This document shows, piece after piece, positions 43,871 through 56,384 of a stretch of DNA of 64,000 nucleotides. Location of the stretch: contig CM057169.1 in assembly GCA_029962745.1 (NCBI GenBank), positions 18,850,156 to 18,914,155 on the forward strand, in the 5' to 3' direction. Within the stretch, counting starts at the first letter, position 1. Each line of letters starts with the position of its first letter. The stretch comes from Echinometra lucunter (lineage: Eukaryota; Echinodermata; Echinoidea; Camarodonta; Echinometridae). The notes beneath the pieces were generated by a model that worked only from the letters and a program-made list of their open reading frames with translations, was not told where the DNA came from and did not search any database. A program made the translations under genes and the position numbers.

Positions 43871-44234
43871 TAAGGCTTGTTCAGATGTGACATGGTAAAC
43901 CCCCACATATTTTGGGTGTACAAGTGAATGGGATATGAGGTGGCAAAGAAAAAATGGGGGGGGGGGGGGGCGAGAGGCATATATTTGTTTACCTCCTGGC
44001 AGCAAAAAGGTGTGGACCAATCAAATTCTAACAAAATTAGTGCAAGATGTGTCAATACGCATTCATTTAATCCCTTGCCTACAGGAACCGGGGGGTCGCC
44101 CCTGTATTAAGTCTATGGGAATTAAAGAATTCAGTAGTCAATGGGTTAACAACATATGTGGCGCAGTTTACCATGCCATATATGACCACTAAAGAAACGC
44201 AGGGGTTTCCCTCTTCATTTTTTAACAAGCCTTC
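43871..44234. mobile_element. Probable MITE (AAGGCTTGTT ends)
   Basis: TTAAGGCTTGTTCAGATGTG and AAACCCCC at the left oppose GGGGTTTCCC and TTTTTTAACAAGCCTT at the right. The interior includes a G run at 43958-43971 and GGCAGCAAAAAGGTGTGGAC, shared with fragments near 2735-2900 and 49385-49475. Confidence 0.6.
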
Positions 44235-44242
44235 ATTGGTAT

Positions 44243-44456
44243 ACTGTAAGAGTGGAAATTTTCATTGAACTATTTTTATGTGCTCAGCCGAGTTAAACAC
44301 AATCGCGCGTTTTTAATTTTCGCGGACAGTTACGATGACAGTATTTACGTGTGAAATGAACAAAATATTTCACGCGGTATTATTTTCGCGCAACTGTCGT
44401 GCCGCGCTAAATTTGCGAAAATTTCCACGCCATGAAATATTCCACGTTTACAGTAA
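44243..44456. mobile_element. MITE with TACTGTAA(A)CGTGGAA-type ends
   Basis: Left TACTGTAAGAGTGGAAATTT and right GAAATATTCCACGTTTACAGTA are inverted; a second subterminal pair (GGAAATTTTC / GAAAATTTCC) reinforces it. The interior is rich in CGCG (AATCGCGCG, TTTCACGCGG). About 214 bp, probably TA-flanked. Confidence 0.65.
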
Positions 44457-45265
44457 CTGATTACCAGGATGAAAGAAAACTAATGTCAAGTGAACAAAAA
44501 CAGCTTTGGGCACCATGTCTTTTAGAGAATGTTTCCATTTATTAAAATATAATTCTGTATATTTATACAAAAGAAGAAATACATTGATTAATGCACTGAT
44601 TTGCACTTAATTCAAAGAATTATTCACACAAAATCTGACGGTAAGAACAGAATCGGATTGTGATAAAAAAACCATACCGTGTAAATCAATGAAATTGGAA
44701 TAATGTTATCTTGTCAGTTCCTATCACATTATTTTAAAAGGCAAAATAACAAAATCTTACAAAATGAAATGAAAGTGTTTTCCATTGAAAATGTAACAAA
44801 TATTTATTCATAATATATGATGTATAAATGTAAATAAGATGTATATTTTAATCTTCTATGTAACTATGGCTTTTTACAAGTATACACTGTAAGAATGTGC
44901 ACAATAAATTATACACCGCATACCAGTATGAAATACATGTATCTTATATCTGTGGTTCATGCTTATATGTGTCTTTGTTTATTAAGACTATACTTTTTTC
45001 CTTTCTTTTTTTTTTTTGAATAAAAAGGGTATGTTCTACTGTTGTCTAATAGGGTACATGAAGAATTCTTTAGGGCAAAGGAGCTGGGGGATTTTCATGT
45101 ATTTTATTATCATTTTTGTAAATTTTTTTTTTCATTTTCATGAGTTTCAAAAGACAATCACAGAAAGAAATTACCACTTGCAAAAGTCATTTTTGTTTTT
45201 GGAAACAAATTCATATAAATTAGTACTTCCAAAAATATTCAAAAGTTGTTTCCTACTTTCCTTAA

Positions 45266-45742
45266 AGGGGGTACCCAATGCTGAAACAATGTTAGTTCAT
45301 TTAAAAGAGCATGATTTTATTAGCAGAAAATCATACGCCTAAAGTTTTTTAAAAAGTCGTTGCCAAGGAAACCCCCAAATGCGGTAAGATTTCAGGATAT
45401 TTTTGACCCCTCAGCTGTGACCCAGTTTCAACTGGGTACCCACTTTGACGTCAAAGTGACGTCAAAGTGGGTACCATGTCGCGCAATTCTAGCAAAATGC
45501 GCGCAAGGTATAATACATATTGTACAGTCTAGCGCACAGCACAACTGCAGTGCGCGAAGCTGGGTACCCACTTTGACGTCATACCTCATACTCAAATTTT
45601 TTGGTCAACTCTTGACTTTTTATGAGAAAATTATCCTAAATGCATTGATTTCGATTGAAAATCGTCAAATTTTTAATTTTATTCTTCTTAGAATTCTATT
45701 CTCGATCATATATCAATTTTTTTTTACCATTGTGTAATCACT
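45266..45742 (+). mobile_element. Family F2 TTAA-flanked MITE, copy 2, with CRE palindromes
   Basis: 477 bp between TTAA at 45262-45265 and 45743-45746, aligned end to end with copy 1 at 2015. At 45435-45475 there is a perfect 19-base inverted repeat with a 3-base loop (arm GGTACCCACTTTGACGTCA); it contains two TGACGTCA octamers, and a third lies near 45575 after GGGTACCCACTT. TGACGTCA is the consensus CREB/ATF site. Copy 1 has one-base variants at the equivalent places. Confidence 0.8.
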
Positions 45743-45910
45743 TTAAAGTATTTACAATGTAATAATGGAGAAAATTACTGTTGGTGACTATATATGCTGA
45801 CTGGAGCGACGGCTGTCAAGCACAATACAGAATGTTTGCTGTACAAGATAATGCCTTTTTCTACCAGCAGCATCATTTGCATACACCCACTTTTTGAAAA
45901 TATTAAAAAA

Positions 45911-46331
45911 CAGTGATTATACACATCTTTAGAAATTGCTTGATAATTATATTTCCCTGAATCGTAATCACCATAAAATGAATTTCCAAAATGTATTAGA
46001 TTATAGAGCTTCACTGAGGTAGGCATAGAATTTCTTCCTAGCAATCTGGCCCCACTTAAACTGAGGAAAGAATAGCAACCCATGAAGGCCCCCCTTGCAA
46101 TTTTCCAGAACAGCCTCTGTGATTATACACACATCTTGGGAAATTACTTTGGATTCATAATTATGTTTCCCTGAATCACAAACACCATAAAATAAATTTC
46201 CAAAATATTTGAATATTAGATTATAGAGCTTCACTGAGATAGGCATGGAATTTCTTCCTGGCAATCTGGCCCCACTTAAACTGAGGAAAGAATAGCAACC
46301 CATGAAGGGCCCCCTTGCAATTCTCCAGAAC
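45911..46331 (-). repeat. Tandem duplication of the terminal exon segment of the esterase gene
   Basis: Two adjacent units: 46117-46331 (in the gene: end of the last exon, stop and 3' flank) and 45911-46116 (downstream). The downstream unit still reads [18 protein letters not shown], then [18 protein letters not shown] and a stop, with only two amino-acid changes, and keeps the catalytic-His motif LHGLLFF. Flanking ATTATACACATCTT and CCAAAAT..ATTAGATTATAG segments are duplicated as well. Confidence 0.85.
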
Positions 46332-49300
46332 GGCCTCCACCCCAGCCTTTTTTAGTCTCTCCGCATACATCACCCCATCATCTCTCAACACATCAAAATC
46401 ACAAGTCAAGATAAAGGCTGGTGGGAGTCTAGTCAGGTCTTCTGTGTACAGAGGCATGACCCTGTGGTCCAGAACCATGGGTTTGAACTGGTCCCAGACT
46501 TCCTTGAAGGACGGATCAAGGTCGTGGATTGATGGGGTGGCATACGCCTTGCACTTCAGCTCAGCTGGGACAGAGTCATGACTTAACATCTCCTTCAAAA
46601 GGTTGTTCTCCTTTGCAGCATAAGCCTGGAAGGTGCCCTTCAGAAGTGCTTTTGTAAGAGGACCATCCTTCTGGCCAGACAAGTAGCGCGGTGCCATCCA
46701 ACCCAGAGATGATGTTGGTAAGAATCCTCCAGTGACCCCGAAGGCTGCGTCGTGTCTCTGGTAGGAAGGCGTCTTGAGGTCCAGCATCTGCAGAAGTGGG
46801 TACAGCAGGATCTGCAGAAAGAAGACATATGTGTAACTGTTAGAAGATGAGAAACCCACAGAATGACTAAGACAGAAAATCAAACAGTTCCAGCCCTTCT
46901 GAAAACCAAACCCTGTAAAAAACAGTTTACTACGGTATACTCTCAGCTTACCCATGGTATACTACAAAAAACTTGTGGATGTATCAACATTACCATGGTA
47001 CTTTTTCTAAAAAGGAAGCTATTCTCAAAAAATGTTGGAAGGAGCATCGGCCAGAGTTTCGACAGTAAAAAAATACCCCTGGTCCTAATACTAAGCAAGG
47101 AGGACTTCATCTAGATTTATGTTACAGTGAAATTGCAAATTGTGACAATGCTTCAGCCATCCTAAACCACTCCCTTGGACATTGCAAGACTTTATATTGC
47201 TCTAATTTGGACTTAAGGAGAACAAGTGAACAAATTCCCATCTTAAAATGCTCAATGGGCCATTCCTCTCTTGAATAACAATACCTGCAACTTTGGTCGG
47301 CACATTCCCTTAGCTTCATTGGTCTTAAGGCATAGTTCTTGGACCACTCCTGCAGCTAGGTTACCTCCTGCACTGTCGCCACATATAGCAACTCGTGTTG
47401 GGTCCACACCAAACTCTTTGCAGTGCATGAAGAAGTGCTTAGTAGCCGTCATACAATCATCAAAACCGGCTGGGAAGGGATGCTCAGGGGCTAAGCGATA
47501 GCTGGAACAATATTTTTTAAAAATTGTCAATTAATACTTTTCACCTCAAGACACTGTAGATCTTGACTATTCACAACTTTTTTTTTTCATTCCATACTGT
47601 TTTTTAACTCTCAAATGAATGAATTAAAACTGATTAACTGAAACTATTTTCTGATCTGAGCTATTAGTCACATCAGGATATTTTTCATTCTTAATCATAT
47701 TCATTCTTTATCTGGACAATCTACAACCAAAAATTTTAATTTTTTTATTTATGTAATCATAATTTTGCTAACATTACTATGAATGCTACTGGAGATATTG
47801 ACCCGAGTATTTCTCTACCAATCCATTGGAGAATTGAATCAAATGACATAATACAGATTTACGGTTCATTTCTCTTTGAAAAACATCCACATTCATCCAC
47901 TTGTCTCCTGCCTCTATCTCTTCCCTCAGTACAATCATAAAATCGTACATGTATCCTTTATACTTCTAATATCTATCCGATTCATTTTGCATGATCTTAT
48001 TGTGCAATCAGAGCTGCCAACCCCAACAGGAAAAAAATCCTATTCTATACTTCCTTTTGTCCTATTTTCATGCCAAAAATCCTATTTTTGATTGAAAATT
48101 TAAGAAATAAAACAGTGTGATTCCCCTTTCATTCTCTAGTATCCTAAAGAAAATACAATATTAATAATATGTATGACTTACGTAATTATTTTGATCCTAA
48201 CTCTTCTACATTGTACATGTACTTCTTTTACTGAAAATGATCTACAGTACAAACTACACAGGTAGAGTACACCGAGCATTGGGATAAACTTAAATGTTGA
48301 TGAAATAACATGGAAATAAGATGAAATAAAGGTAATTAAGAATCAATGTCAGAACTTTCAAAAATCATATTTTCATTGGAAAAATCCTATTGTCATATTC
48401 TCTCCAAAAAATCCTACTAAATAGGATAAATCCTACTACTCGGCAGCTCTGTGCAATGCACAGTCAATTTGTTTGTAGCTGTCAGTTGTCATTACTTGTA
48501 AGTTTGTTGTATTAAGTGATAGAACGTGAGGCTACCTTCAATACAAACTTTTGGGCAAGGTACAAAGGTGGGGGTCAAATGGTTAGATTAATCTAACAAA
48601 GATAACTTACTCAACAGATATGACTACACCACCAATCACCTCAGCAATTTTCCTTGTGACAGGGTCATATATACCTACAAAAAAAGAATGATCTTCATAT
48701 TAGTTTTCTTTTTACTTCACACTATTGTTATGTGATAATAAGACCAATTTCACATTTTCTATAATTTATCAATACTTAATCAATACTTCTACAGGAAGTA
48801 TAACAGGAAGTTAAATGTTTACAAACTTCACTCTTCTTCAGAAAGTATTACTCATACATCTTCCAACTAAAACTATGACGCACTGGTCACTTTATGGTCT
48901 TCTTATTCACTACATCACTCCTTCCAGATAACTGACCCACTCCCCCAATACTGAGTAAAAGTTATGACGTACATTAGGCCTTTGGTCAAGAGCTCAAGGT
49001 TGACCAACTCCCAGTAGAGGGTTTACCCATTATAAAAGGGGTTCGCTTCAGGACTCCAATCAGAGAGATAGAGATCGAGAGAGACAGAGAGAGAGAACCA
49101 GAATACTTCAGAGTACTTCAGACAACATCAGAGTACAGTCAGACTTACTCTTAGGCTTCTGTAATTCTTATGTTCGAGTTATACATCATCTAAATAAATG
49201 TTACACCTTATCCTTTAACTTTGAATATTCGTGTCTTCAATGTACATGTTCTCTGTTGCTGGATGGTTGAACTAAACACTGAAATTCCGATCCCTACACG

Positions 49301-50371
49301 ACACTATGGTCTTACAGGTTTTTCAAGAAATGTACAATTTTGCAGAAAAGGAATGCTGCAAAAATAAAAAAAAAATGCTGGATTGAGGCAAAACTTATTT
49401 GTCACTAGTGTTTCCTGGAGGCAAAAATGTTAGAACCAATCAAATTCTCATAAACTTTGTTAGCATAAAATATGAACTTGGGTCTACATGTAGCTAGAAA
49501 GTAAAGAAATAAATATACTTTTAATATATAGTTGTTTTTTTTTTTTGCTGTTCAAACTGTCATATCTGCTCAACTGTAAATAATGTAACAAACTACTTTT
49601 TTTTTCCTGTAATATTAGTACCAGCTCATATACTTTGAAATAATATTTGTTCTTTTGTCTATGTACCAAACATGTGGAAATAAATCGATAAATCAAAAAC
49701 CCAAAAAATCAAAATACAAGACAAGCCTTGAAGCTTGACTGCAGAAACAACTGCATCTGGTAATAAAGGTAATAAAAAGTAACATTTTTTCACAGTAAAG
49801 AAAAAAAATAAGAACCCTGAAAAAACATAGATGCCTTAATTACCAGAGCTTCCAAACATGAATCCTCCACCATGTATAAAGACAAGCCCCGGTAAATCAT
49901 TCCTCTCCCTTGTGATAGGTTCGTAGAACCGAACTGCGACCCCATCAAAGTTCCGGACACTTGATTTCACATTCGATCCTGACACGACCGATGGCTTAGG
50001 TTTCATCCAGGAGTTTGCGGAGGCTCTGGCATTGACAAGGTAGCGTTTGCTATTCCACATCCCTTTGATCTTTATCTGTATGGTAGCATACAGAAAGAAA
50101 AAGAAAAGAATTAAACATTTAACTTCATGATAATCAGTGAATTTAATCTAAATTTCAATTTTTTTTCAAAGAATAACCAGGTTTGAAAATCATTTTTTTA
50201 ATGGTATGCTGAACATAATATTCTAAAAGAAAGTGTGGTGTGCTCTATATCCATTATTATCATTACTATTATTATTATTATTATCATCATTATTATTATT
50301 CTTATTCTTATTATTAATTATTCTTATTATTATTATTATAATTATTATTATTATTATTATTATTATTGTTG

Positions 50372-50438
<67 letters not shown>

Positions 50439-51127
50439 ATCAATATCCAAGAGTCAAGTGCATTTTTAGTGGATAAAGTAGAAAAAAAAAACTCTTTTGA
50501 TAAATGATAAACCCCAGCCTTCACGATCACCCGTAAAACTAGACCGTCTGGTAAAGTCCTCATACGCAAGAGGACTTGTAATCGAGACTCTTCACACCTT
50601 CATACAGGGAATAAATACTTTGACCTTGATAAAAAAAATAACTTAAAATATGAAAACTACTTTTACTCTATAAACTTTCAGTAGATTTTAGAGCAGGACT
50701 AAGTTAGTGTTAACTAAGCAAGGTCTAACTTGTTAACCAGAGAAACTTAACTCCCACTCTCCCTGGTTTAGACTTAACAACGTGAGATTTAATTTTAATT
50801 AAAATGTTAAAACATATAAGTTAGAGTCCCAACTCTCTGGAATCAAAATATGAGGAGGGAAATTGGAAATGAAAATCTGACAAAATGAAAGCATCTTTTT
50901 GATTTACTTACGGCAAAGGCGAAAAGTCCCATTTGTATCAGGAACTTTTGAGTCGCTCTCCTACTGTCAATTTCTGCTGGCAGCCGAGGAGTCTTGACTA
51001 TGATGAAGAGGAGCAGCAGTAACCCAGCGAGAATTAGCACGCCAATCAGGCCGAAGCACAGGGCGAGCAGCGTAATCCACCACTCCATCGAAAAAGAGGT
51101 GTCGCAGGAAGGCAGAAAGTCGTTCAT
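46221..51127 (-). CDS. Arylacetamide deacetylase / neutral cholesterol ester hydrolase 1-like esterase, complete
   Basis: A serine hydrolase of the hormone-sensitive-lipase family, expected to be a type II membrane protein of the ER acting on acyl esters or ether lipids. Five exons: 51127-50912, 50075-49844, 48674-48611, 47501-47285, 46811-46221; phases agree, about 439 residues. Start at 51127 (MNDFLPS), with a second in-frame Met (MEWWITLL) 14 codons on. One hydrophobic anchor at about 17-45 ([20 protein letters not shown]). The oxyanion-hole HGGG is near residue 140 ([13 protein letters not shown]), followed by [21 protein letters not shown]; nucleophile Ser in CGDSAGGN near 214; Asp in [11 protein letters not shown]; His in LHGLLFF near 413. 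All catalytic residues are present and length is normal for AADAC/NCEH1 (about 400-440). Intron 3 holds an hAT-like element. Part of the last exon is duplicated just downstream. AADAC and NCEH1 cannot be separated by eye. Confidence 0.9.
48009..48451. mobile_element. hAT-like MITE (CAGAGCTGCC ends) in esterase intron 3
   Basis: 443 bp with inverted ends CAGAGCTGCC and GGCAGCTCTG, flanked by TGCAAT at 48003-48008 and 48452-48457. CAGRG-type tips are typical of hAT transposons, although eight rather than six duplicated bases would be expected. The interior repeats AATCCTATT in both orientations near each end. Confidence 0.75.
48880..49312 (+). mobile_element. Possible solo LTR or LTR remnant
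   Basis: A promoter-like arrangement: TATAAAAGGGG at 49032, a purine GAGAGA tract, ACTTCAGAGTACTTCAGA repeats, AATAAA at 49193 and an end reading CCGATCCCTACA. This resembles the U3-R-U5 order of gypsy LTRs, but no target duplication or internal retroelement sequence could be matched. It lies in esterase intron 2. Confidence 0.35.
50255..50438. repeat. (ATT)n microsatellite
   Basis: About 180 bp of mostly ATT units with CTT, GTT and AAT interruptions, in intron 1 of the esterase gene. Long open frames on it (runs of Ile or Tyr) are artefacts. Confidence 0.95.
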
Positions 51128-52300
51128 AAAAGGTGTTAAATTTGAGTTTTAATGTTTACCTTGTTCTCTAAGGCTATATCAGCGGTTTTATCCTCCCAGC
51201 CATCCTATATGAACAAGTGGTTATGATATAATGGTTATGGTTTATGAAACTCGTTCGTAACGGAACAGATTCTGAGCACGCTAAATATTGCAGGGTACCG
51301 GTGGCCGTGGGCGTGGTTCGACGTGATTGGTTTACATGCTCGCGCGGTATACCGGTAGCGGGGAATTTCCCTTGTGTCAACAAACGGCTTCAGCGTTCAA
51401 AATGTGCTCCTCTTCATCTTGTCTCTCACTCATGGTCAAACCAGGGAAGGGAGAGCCGTGCACGTGAAGGTTGAGAACTGCCATTGAAAACTTGTACATG
51501 TACTATCAAAGAGCAAAATTGTCGTTGACAGAGTATTGTCATGCATATGCCGATACTCGATCGGGTGGCACCTCAAGGATTTTCTGAGGATGGGGTTATG
51601 GGTTAGGGTTAGGGTTATCTTCACTTAATAATTTTCCCATATATTTGAACATTGATTTTTTTTTCCCTCAAAATACCCAGTTCAAATATCCACTTTGTCC
51701 TTTCATCCCACCCTCCTCTGGTGACCTCCCCTACCTGGAAATCGTTAATATGCTTTGTCTGTGATCTATGTACAGTGCACTTTAACACGTAATATTCTGA
51801 ACTACAGATATGGCCATTAAATAAATAGACTACCCTATAATTTCCGATTTCAAAGTTATAAGCCAGCCTTTCCATAATTTCATGAAATTTATATTCCATA
51901 AATCAATCTTTTTATTTTTATTTTTTTAAAGAGAAGACACTTCAAATCAAAGCTCATTTGTGTGTGGTATCAAACCATACTGTATTTACATGTATGCATG
52001 GAGACAAAGATATTCTGATATTTACCTATGTAGTACATGTAACATCAATAACTATTATTGTTGCAATTCTGCGCACTATATAAGTTATGTATAGATTTTG
52101 GTTTAACTAAGCTTATCATGTTCAAAGCTCTTTACTATATGCCAAATAACCATGTAAAAATTTACGCATTGCATCTTGTATGGAATAGACAAAATATTGA
52201 TAGATGTAATCAATCTTGCATCAGTTGACTAACTAATGCTGCATATTTTTTAACCAGTGTTGCCATCAGGCCATCTTCCAATCTCTCATCCCTCAGTTAT
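51128..52300. other. Upstream region of the esterase gene; no other gene
   Basis: Contains the presumed 5' flank of the minus-strand esterase gene. A short TTAGGG-like segment (GGGTTAGGGTTAGGGTTA near 51600) is present. No coding exon was recognised. Confidence 0.4.
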
Positions 52301-52310
52301 TCCCTATTAA

Positions 52311-53136
52311 CCCTATCCTGATGGACCAGTTTGTAGTTTGGCCAATTAGCTTTTGATACAAAACAAACAAACAAACAAGAAAACATACCATACATTCTGA
52401 ACAGAAAAATAAAATATTTGACACATAATGTGCCTATTTTTGGTAGCATCCGTATTTTTGATTGATCTTAACATTTTTCAAAGGAAATTAAATACTAAAA
52501 TCCTTCAATTCGCAATGCAACAGAAAGTTCAAAAATGTTGATTTTCCAAGCAAAATGGCAACATATCAACTTTAGAATATTTTCTGTCAATTCATATTTA
52601 TTTCAGATACATGTCTTTTTATATGAAAGATGCAGCAATAAAAGAAAAATACTGGTTTTGCCGGCCTGAGTTTCAAGAATGAGAAAACTTGATCAAATAG
52701 GCCTTTAACCAATTCATGACAGAGGTCCACATTTTGTGGTTTGGTCTTATATCTTTTGATGAAAAGCCCTAAAAATCATACCAAATACATGAGCAGAAAG
52801 AGCAAAAAATTCTACACAAACTGTGTCCATTTGGGTTGCATCAATATTCATTGTTTGATGCTGAAAATTTTTTAGAAGAAAATGAGCATTGAAATCCTTA
52901 AATTGGCAATGTGATAGAAAGTTTAAAATCACAGTTTTCCCCTGCGAATTGGCAACTTTTTGATTTCTCATAATTTCTGTCAATTTATATTCATTTCAGA
53001 TACATGACGTTTTATAAGAAAATTGTAGCAATAAAATAAAAAAGTTGGTGTTGCCACTTTGAAGAATAAAAGCTGATCAAATTAGGCTTTAAATAATTCC
53101 TGTCACAAATGGGTTAATAATTCCTGTCATAAATGG
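52311..53136 (-). mobile_element. Family F1 TTAA-type MITE, copy E (old, split by copy D)
   Basis: A diverged F1 copy starting after TTAA at 52307-52310 (CCCTATCCTGATGGACCAG) and alignable to copy A up to GATCAAATAGGCCTTTAA at about 52708. Its last segment, TAATTCCTGTCATAAATGG, is found after copy D at 53118-53136. So copy D inserted into an internal TTAA of copy E. Confidence 0.75.
52709..53113 (-). mobile_element. Family F1 TTAA-type MITE, copy D (nested in copy E)
   Basis: 405 bp between TTAA at 52705-52708 and 53114-53117, ends CCAATTCATGACAG and CTGTCACAAATGGG. Its internal frame stops earlier than in copy A. Sequence on both sides belongs to copy E, giving the order of insertion. Confidence 0.85.
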
Positions 53137-53140
53137 AAAT

Positions 53141-54840
53141 CAGTAAATTTCATATATATTTCCCTCATCATGCAAAACTGGGTTGGACACAAAACCAAAC
53201 CAAACCAAACCACCAGTAATTTCAACATCTTTGATTAATCATAACAAATACACAGGTATCATATTAGAATTACCACAATTTATTCAAAAAGAGACATTGA
53301 TATATTCAGTGATGATATAATTTGTGCGAATATACATCAGCGACTGGTTTTTGTCTCTGTTAATCACTTGCACATGAGTGCATCCTCTGATAAATTGATT
53401 GAGTATTGCTTTCACAGTACAAATGACACAAATATATTCTATCACAATAACTATTTCCTCTGTCACAGCATATCTACAAGAATCATATTCATCAAACTAC
53501 ATGTCAAATAAAAAATTCAAGCAAGTTTGTCCCCTACATAATACAGACCCATTCAACAGAGCAGGGAAATGTTACTAATCTTAGTAATATTTCCCTGCGC
53601 AGAGCAAGTTTCAAGTCTTCGGGCTTTGGCATTCGATTAAAAGCAGGATCATTTCTGGGAAATAACTTTCCTCCAAATTTAAAGTTACTCGGACTTGATT
53701 TGTAGATGCACACAATGCTTTCAAAAATCCTCTGTGTTATTGAGATCTAGCATGACATACATGTACGAACTGGTGGAGTTATGAATACGCGAACAGATGT
53801 TGAAAAAGCAATCCCCTTCCGCTGAACTTTAATGCATCGGCATTGTGCATAGCACACACACGAGTGAGCAAGCCTACCAAAAAATCTTTGTCAAGACTCA
53901 TGAACAGTCGTGGCTCTGCCCTCCGGAATTTTTCACAAGCCTTGCGAGAAGCGTCATCTATAAATCAACTTTAAATGAATTCCATTCTCTATAAATTAAG
54001 ATCATCAACATTCAATATATGACACCGGACCAAAGTATGAGCAGATTTATGCAAAATTTCAGCCTACATAATACCATAATACTTCAGCATTTAATACAGC
54101 AAACACATAAATATGTGGTTTATCCAGTCTTTGGGAAGCATACAGTGATGCTATCATGTGATATGTGCTACCCAGTACTCGGCACGAGTAGGGACAAAGT
54201 CGTTCTGGAGATTAAACTTTCACATGCAGATTTCCCCCACGTATAACAGCTCTATAAAGTTCTGATTAGTCACAACTTTTCTTACAGTTTGCATAAAGAG
54301 GCAGCCACAGAATATGCAAGAGATTTCATAAATTCCCATTAATAGCCTAACGTGGTACTTCTGCACACAGATAAATTGCATTTATGGCATAGAATAACAA
54401 ACACTTCTACAAAAGCAGTGACTCAATCAAACAATCAATTTTCAATTACTGATTGGTCATACATAAAAAAAAAAAAAAAAATAGTAGATATATTAGTTTC
54501 CACAAAGTCTTCATGGATGCAGACAAAGAAAGTAGCTAAAGGTAATTCAAGTAATTATTGAGGTATAAACTGCAAATCTATGTATATAATGCACTTTAAT
54601 ACATATTTTTCATCTATATAAATTCCATAGAATCATTATCAGGTTCATGTTCTGGACAACAGGCGAACAATGCTATATGAAAAATACAGCTAGTAATATT
54701 TCTGTTATAATACCCTGTTATAATATACATTTTTTATGGAAAGTTTATATATGGTTCACAAATATACATTTATGGCAGCATTTTTGCTTCTAAAGCCATT
54801 TCAACAAATTTCTAGATGGTTCCAAAACTCTGTACAGGGA
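53141..54840. other. AT-rich intergenic region, no gene
   Basis: No exon-like frames. The minus strand has AATAAA at about 53279-53284, which could end a very long 3' UTR of the carbonic anhydrase gene, but nothing connects the two. Confidence 0.35.
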
Positions 54841-55214
54841 ATTCTGACAGACTGTACGGCCATTAGACAGAAGGGCTATTAGACCGAAGGGCCGGAAGAA
54901 TACAAATATGAAACATTTTTCCATGTGAAAGGGGATATGAAATATGAACCTTGCCACATGAACAAAACATGTCCAGTTATAGCAGCAAACTGAACGAATT
55001 ACTTTTGAAGTAAATTATTTATGACAAACATAAAACTGCACAAATAACTTTACTTCAGGAAATTTTAAACTACACTACTCACCACTGAACAATTTTTTTT
55101 CCTGATAATTTTATACAGAGATAATAAAACAAATAACAAAATTCTAATACATGCAATCTAAGCACAACAAATTCAATCTACATGTAATTTGTATGTGGAA
55201 TCATATTCGTGTTA

Positions 55215-55468
55215 CATTGACTTTGAACCACAGGGTCCGGGGTTCAAATCCCACCGCAGCACTTGCGTCCTTTGGCAAGACGTTTATCTACATTTGTCAC
55301 TCTCCACCCAGGTGTAGTAAATGGGTACACGGTAGGAAGAAATTCCTTGAATGCTTGAGCGCCTGATCAGGGTAGCCGTGCTAAAGCCGGGGTAATGATA
55401 TGCAGCGCTTAGAAACATTTGTATTAAGCGCTATAGAAATGTTGCATATTATTATTATTATTATTACA
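55215..55468 (+). mobile_element. tRNA-derived SINE with (ATT)n tail, 5'-truncated
   Basis: A B box (GGGGTTCAAATCCCACC) is followed by CTTTGGCAAGACGTTTATCT, GGTGTAGTAAATGGGTACAC, GCTAAAGCCGGGGTAATGAT and an ATTATTATTATTATTATT tail. The A-box half is missing or decayed. Same family as the minus-strand copy at 5283-5572. It sits between TTCGGTC/GGCCCTTC-type inverted segments at 54851-54892 and 55577-55610. Confidence 0.75.
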
Positions 55469-56384
55469 TGCAAAGCCAAGTACATGTAATTTTAACCGAA
55501 GTAATTTAAAATGCATTTAGAAAGACTGGAGTTGTGCATATTTTTACCTAAAATACGACTTAAAAGTTGTTGGTTTATCGGCCCTTCAGACTATAGACCC
55601 TTCGGTCCATCTGTGTATAGCAGTAATTCAATACAAATTTTCATTTATTTTCTAGTATGCTTCATGATCAGATTCATGATGTTTTTTTGAATAGCATAAT
55701 ACAAATCATGAAAAAGACAGAGTGTGTGGCACAAAATAAATTGTAGAAATCAAGATGAACAGCAACAGAGTGAAGGCAGGGCCTGCACACATGTAAAACC
55801 AGTGAGAGTTCTGTTAATGCAATATGTGTAAGAAGCGCTGTGACCATTATGTGGAGAGTGGTCAGGGTGCAGGCATAGAAAGCAACCGTTACATTGTGGG
55901 TTCCTTTCAAATATTTACAATGAAATTCACAGGAAATGGAATATCACATGATCTCATGCATGTAGCTTTTTATGCCAGGCAGACATTATTTAATCAGTTT
56001 CCTGCCAATTATCATTTCACTACCAAAACTGCACATGAAATAAAGCCAGTGATACGATATGTACAAGGTGAAGACTTCTACAGTAAAGGTTTTACTGCTA
56101 TTCCTGAGGAAGAACATTCTCCTTGGCAAGTTTAGAGATTTCAGTTGGTAATGATTTAGATTACAAATGATTTAGATTAACAAGAGCTTTCACTCTCCTG
56201 ATCATTTGCTACAAGTTTGCAGAATGTCCAGCTTGAATTCTTCTTATACAATACAGTAATGATAATGATTTACGGTACTCAAATTCAGCATTTAATGCCT
56301 GGTAGTCAACACATTTCTTCAAGTACATATATCTTTCATACCTACTTATCAAAATGCTGTACATTATTTTCGCAGGTTACAGCT

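Noticed and set aside
46001..46303. 100-codon frame crossing both esterase 3' units as a separate gene
   Set aside because: The fragment is the duplicated exon end read through 3' flank; the upstream residues are duplicated-flank translation, not a new protein.
50223..50507. Poly-isoleucine/tyrosine frames
   Set aside because: They are translations of the (ATT)n microsatellite.
51590..51625. Telomere-like GGGTTAGGGTTAGGGTTA
   Set aside because: Only about three units, isolated in unique DNA; too short for an interstitial telomere or chromosome end.
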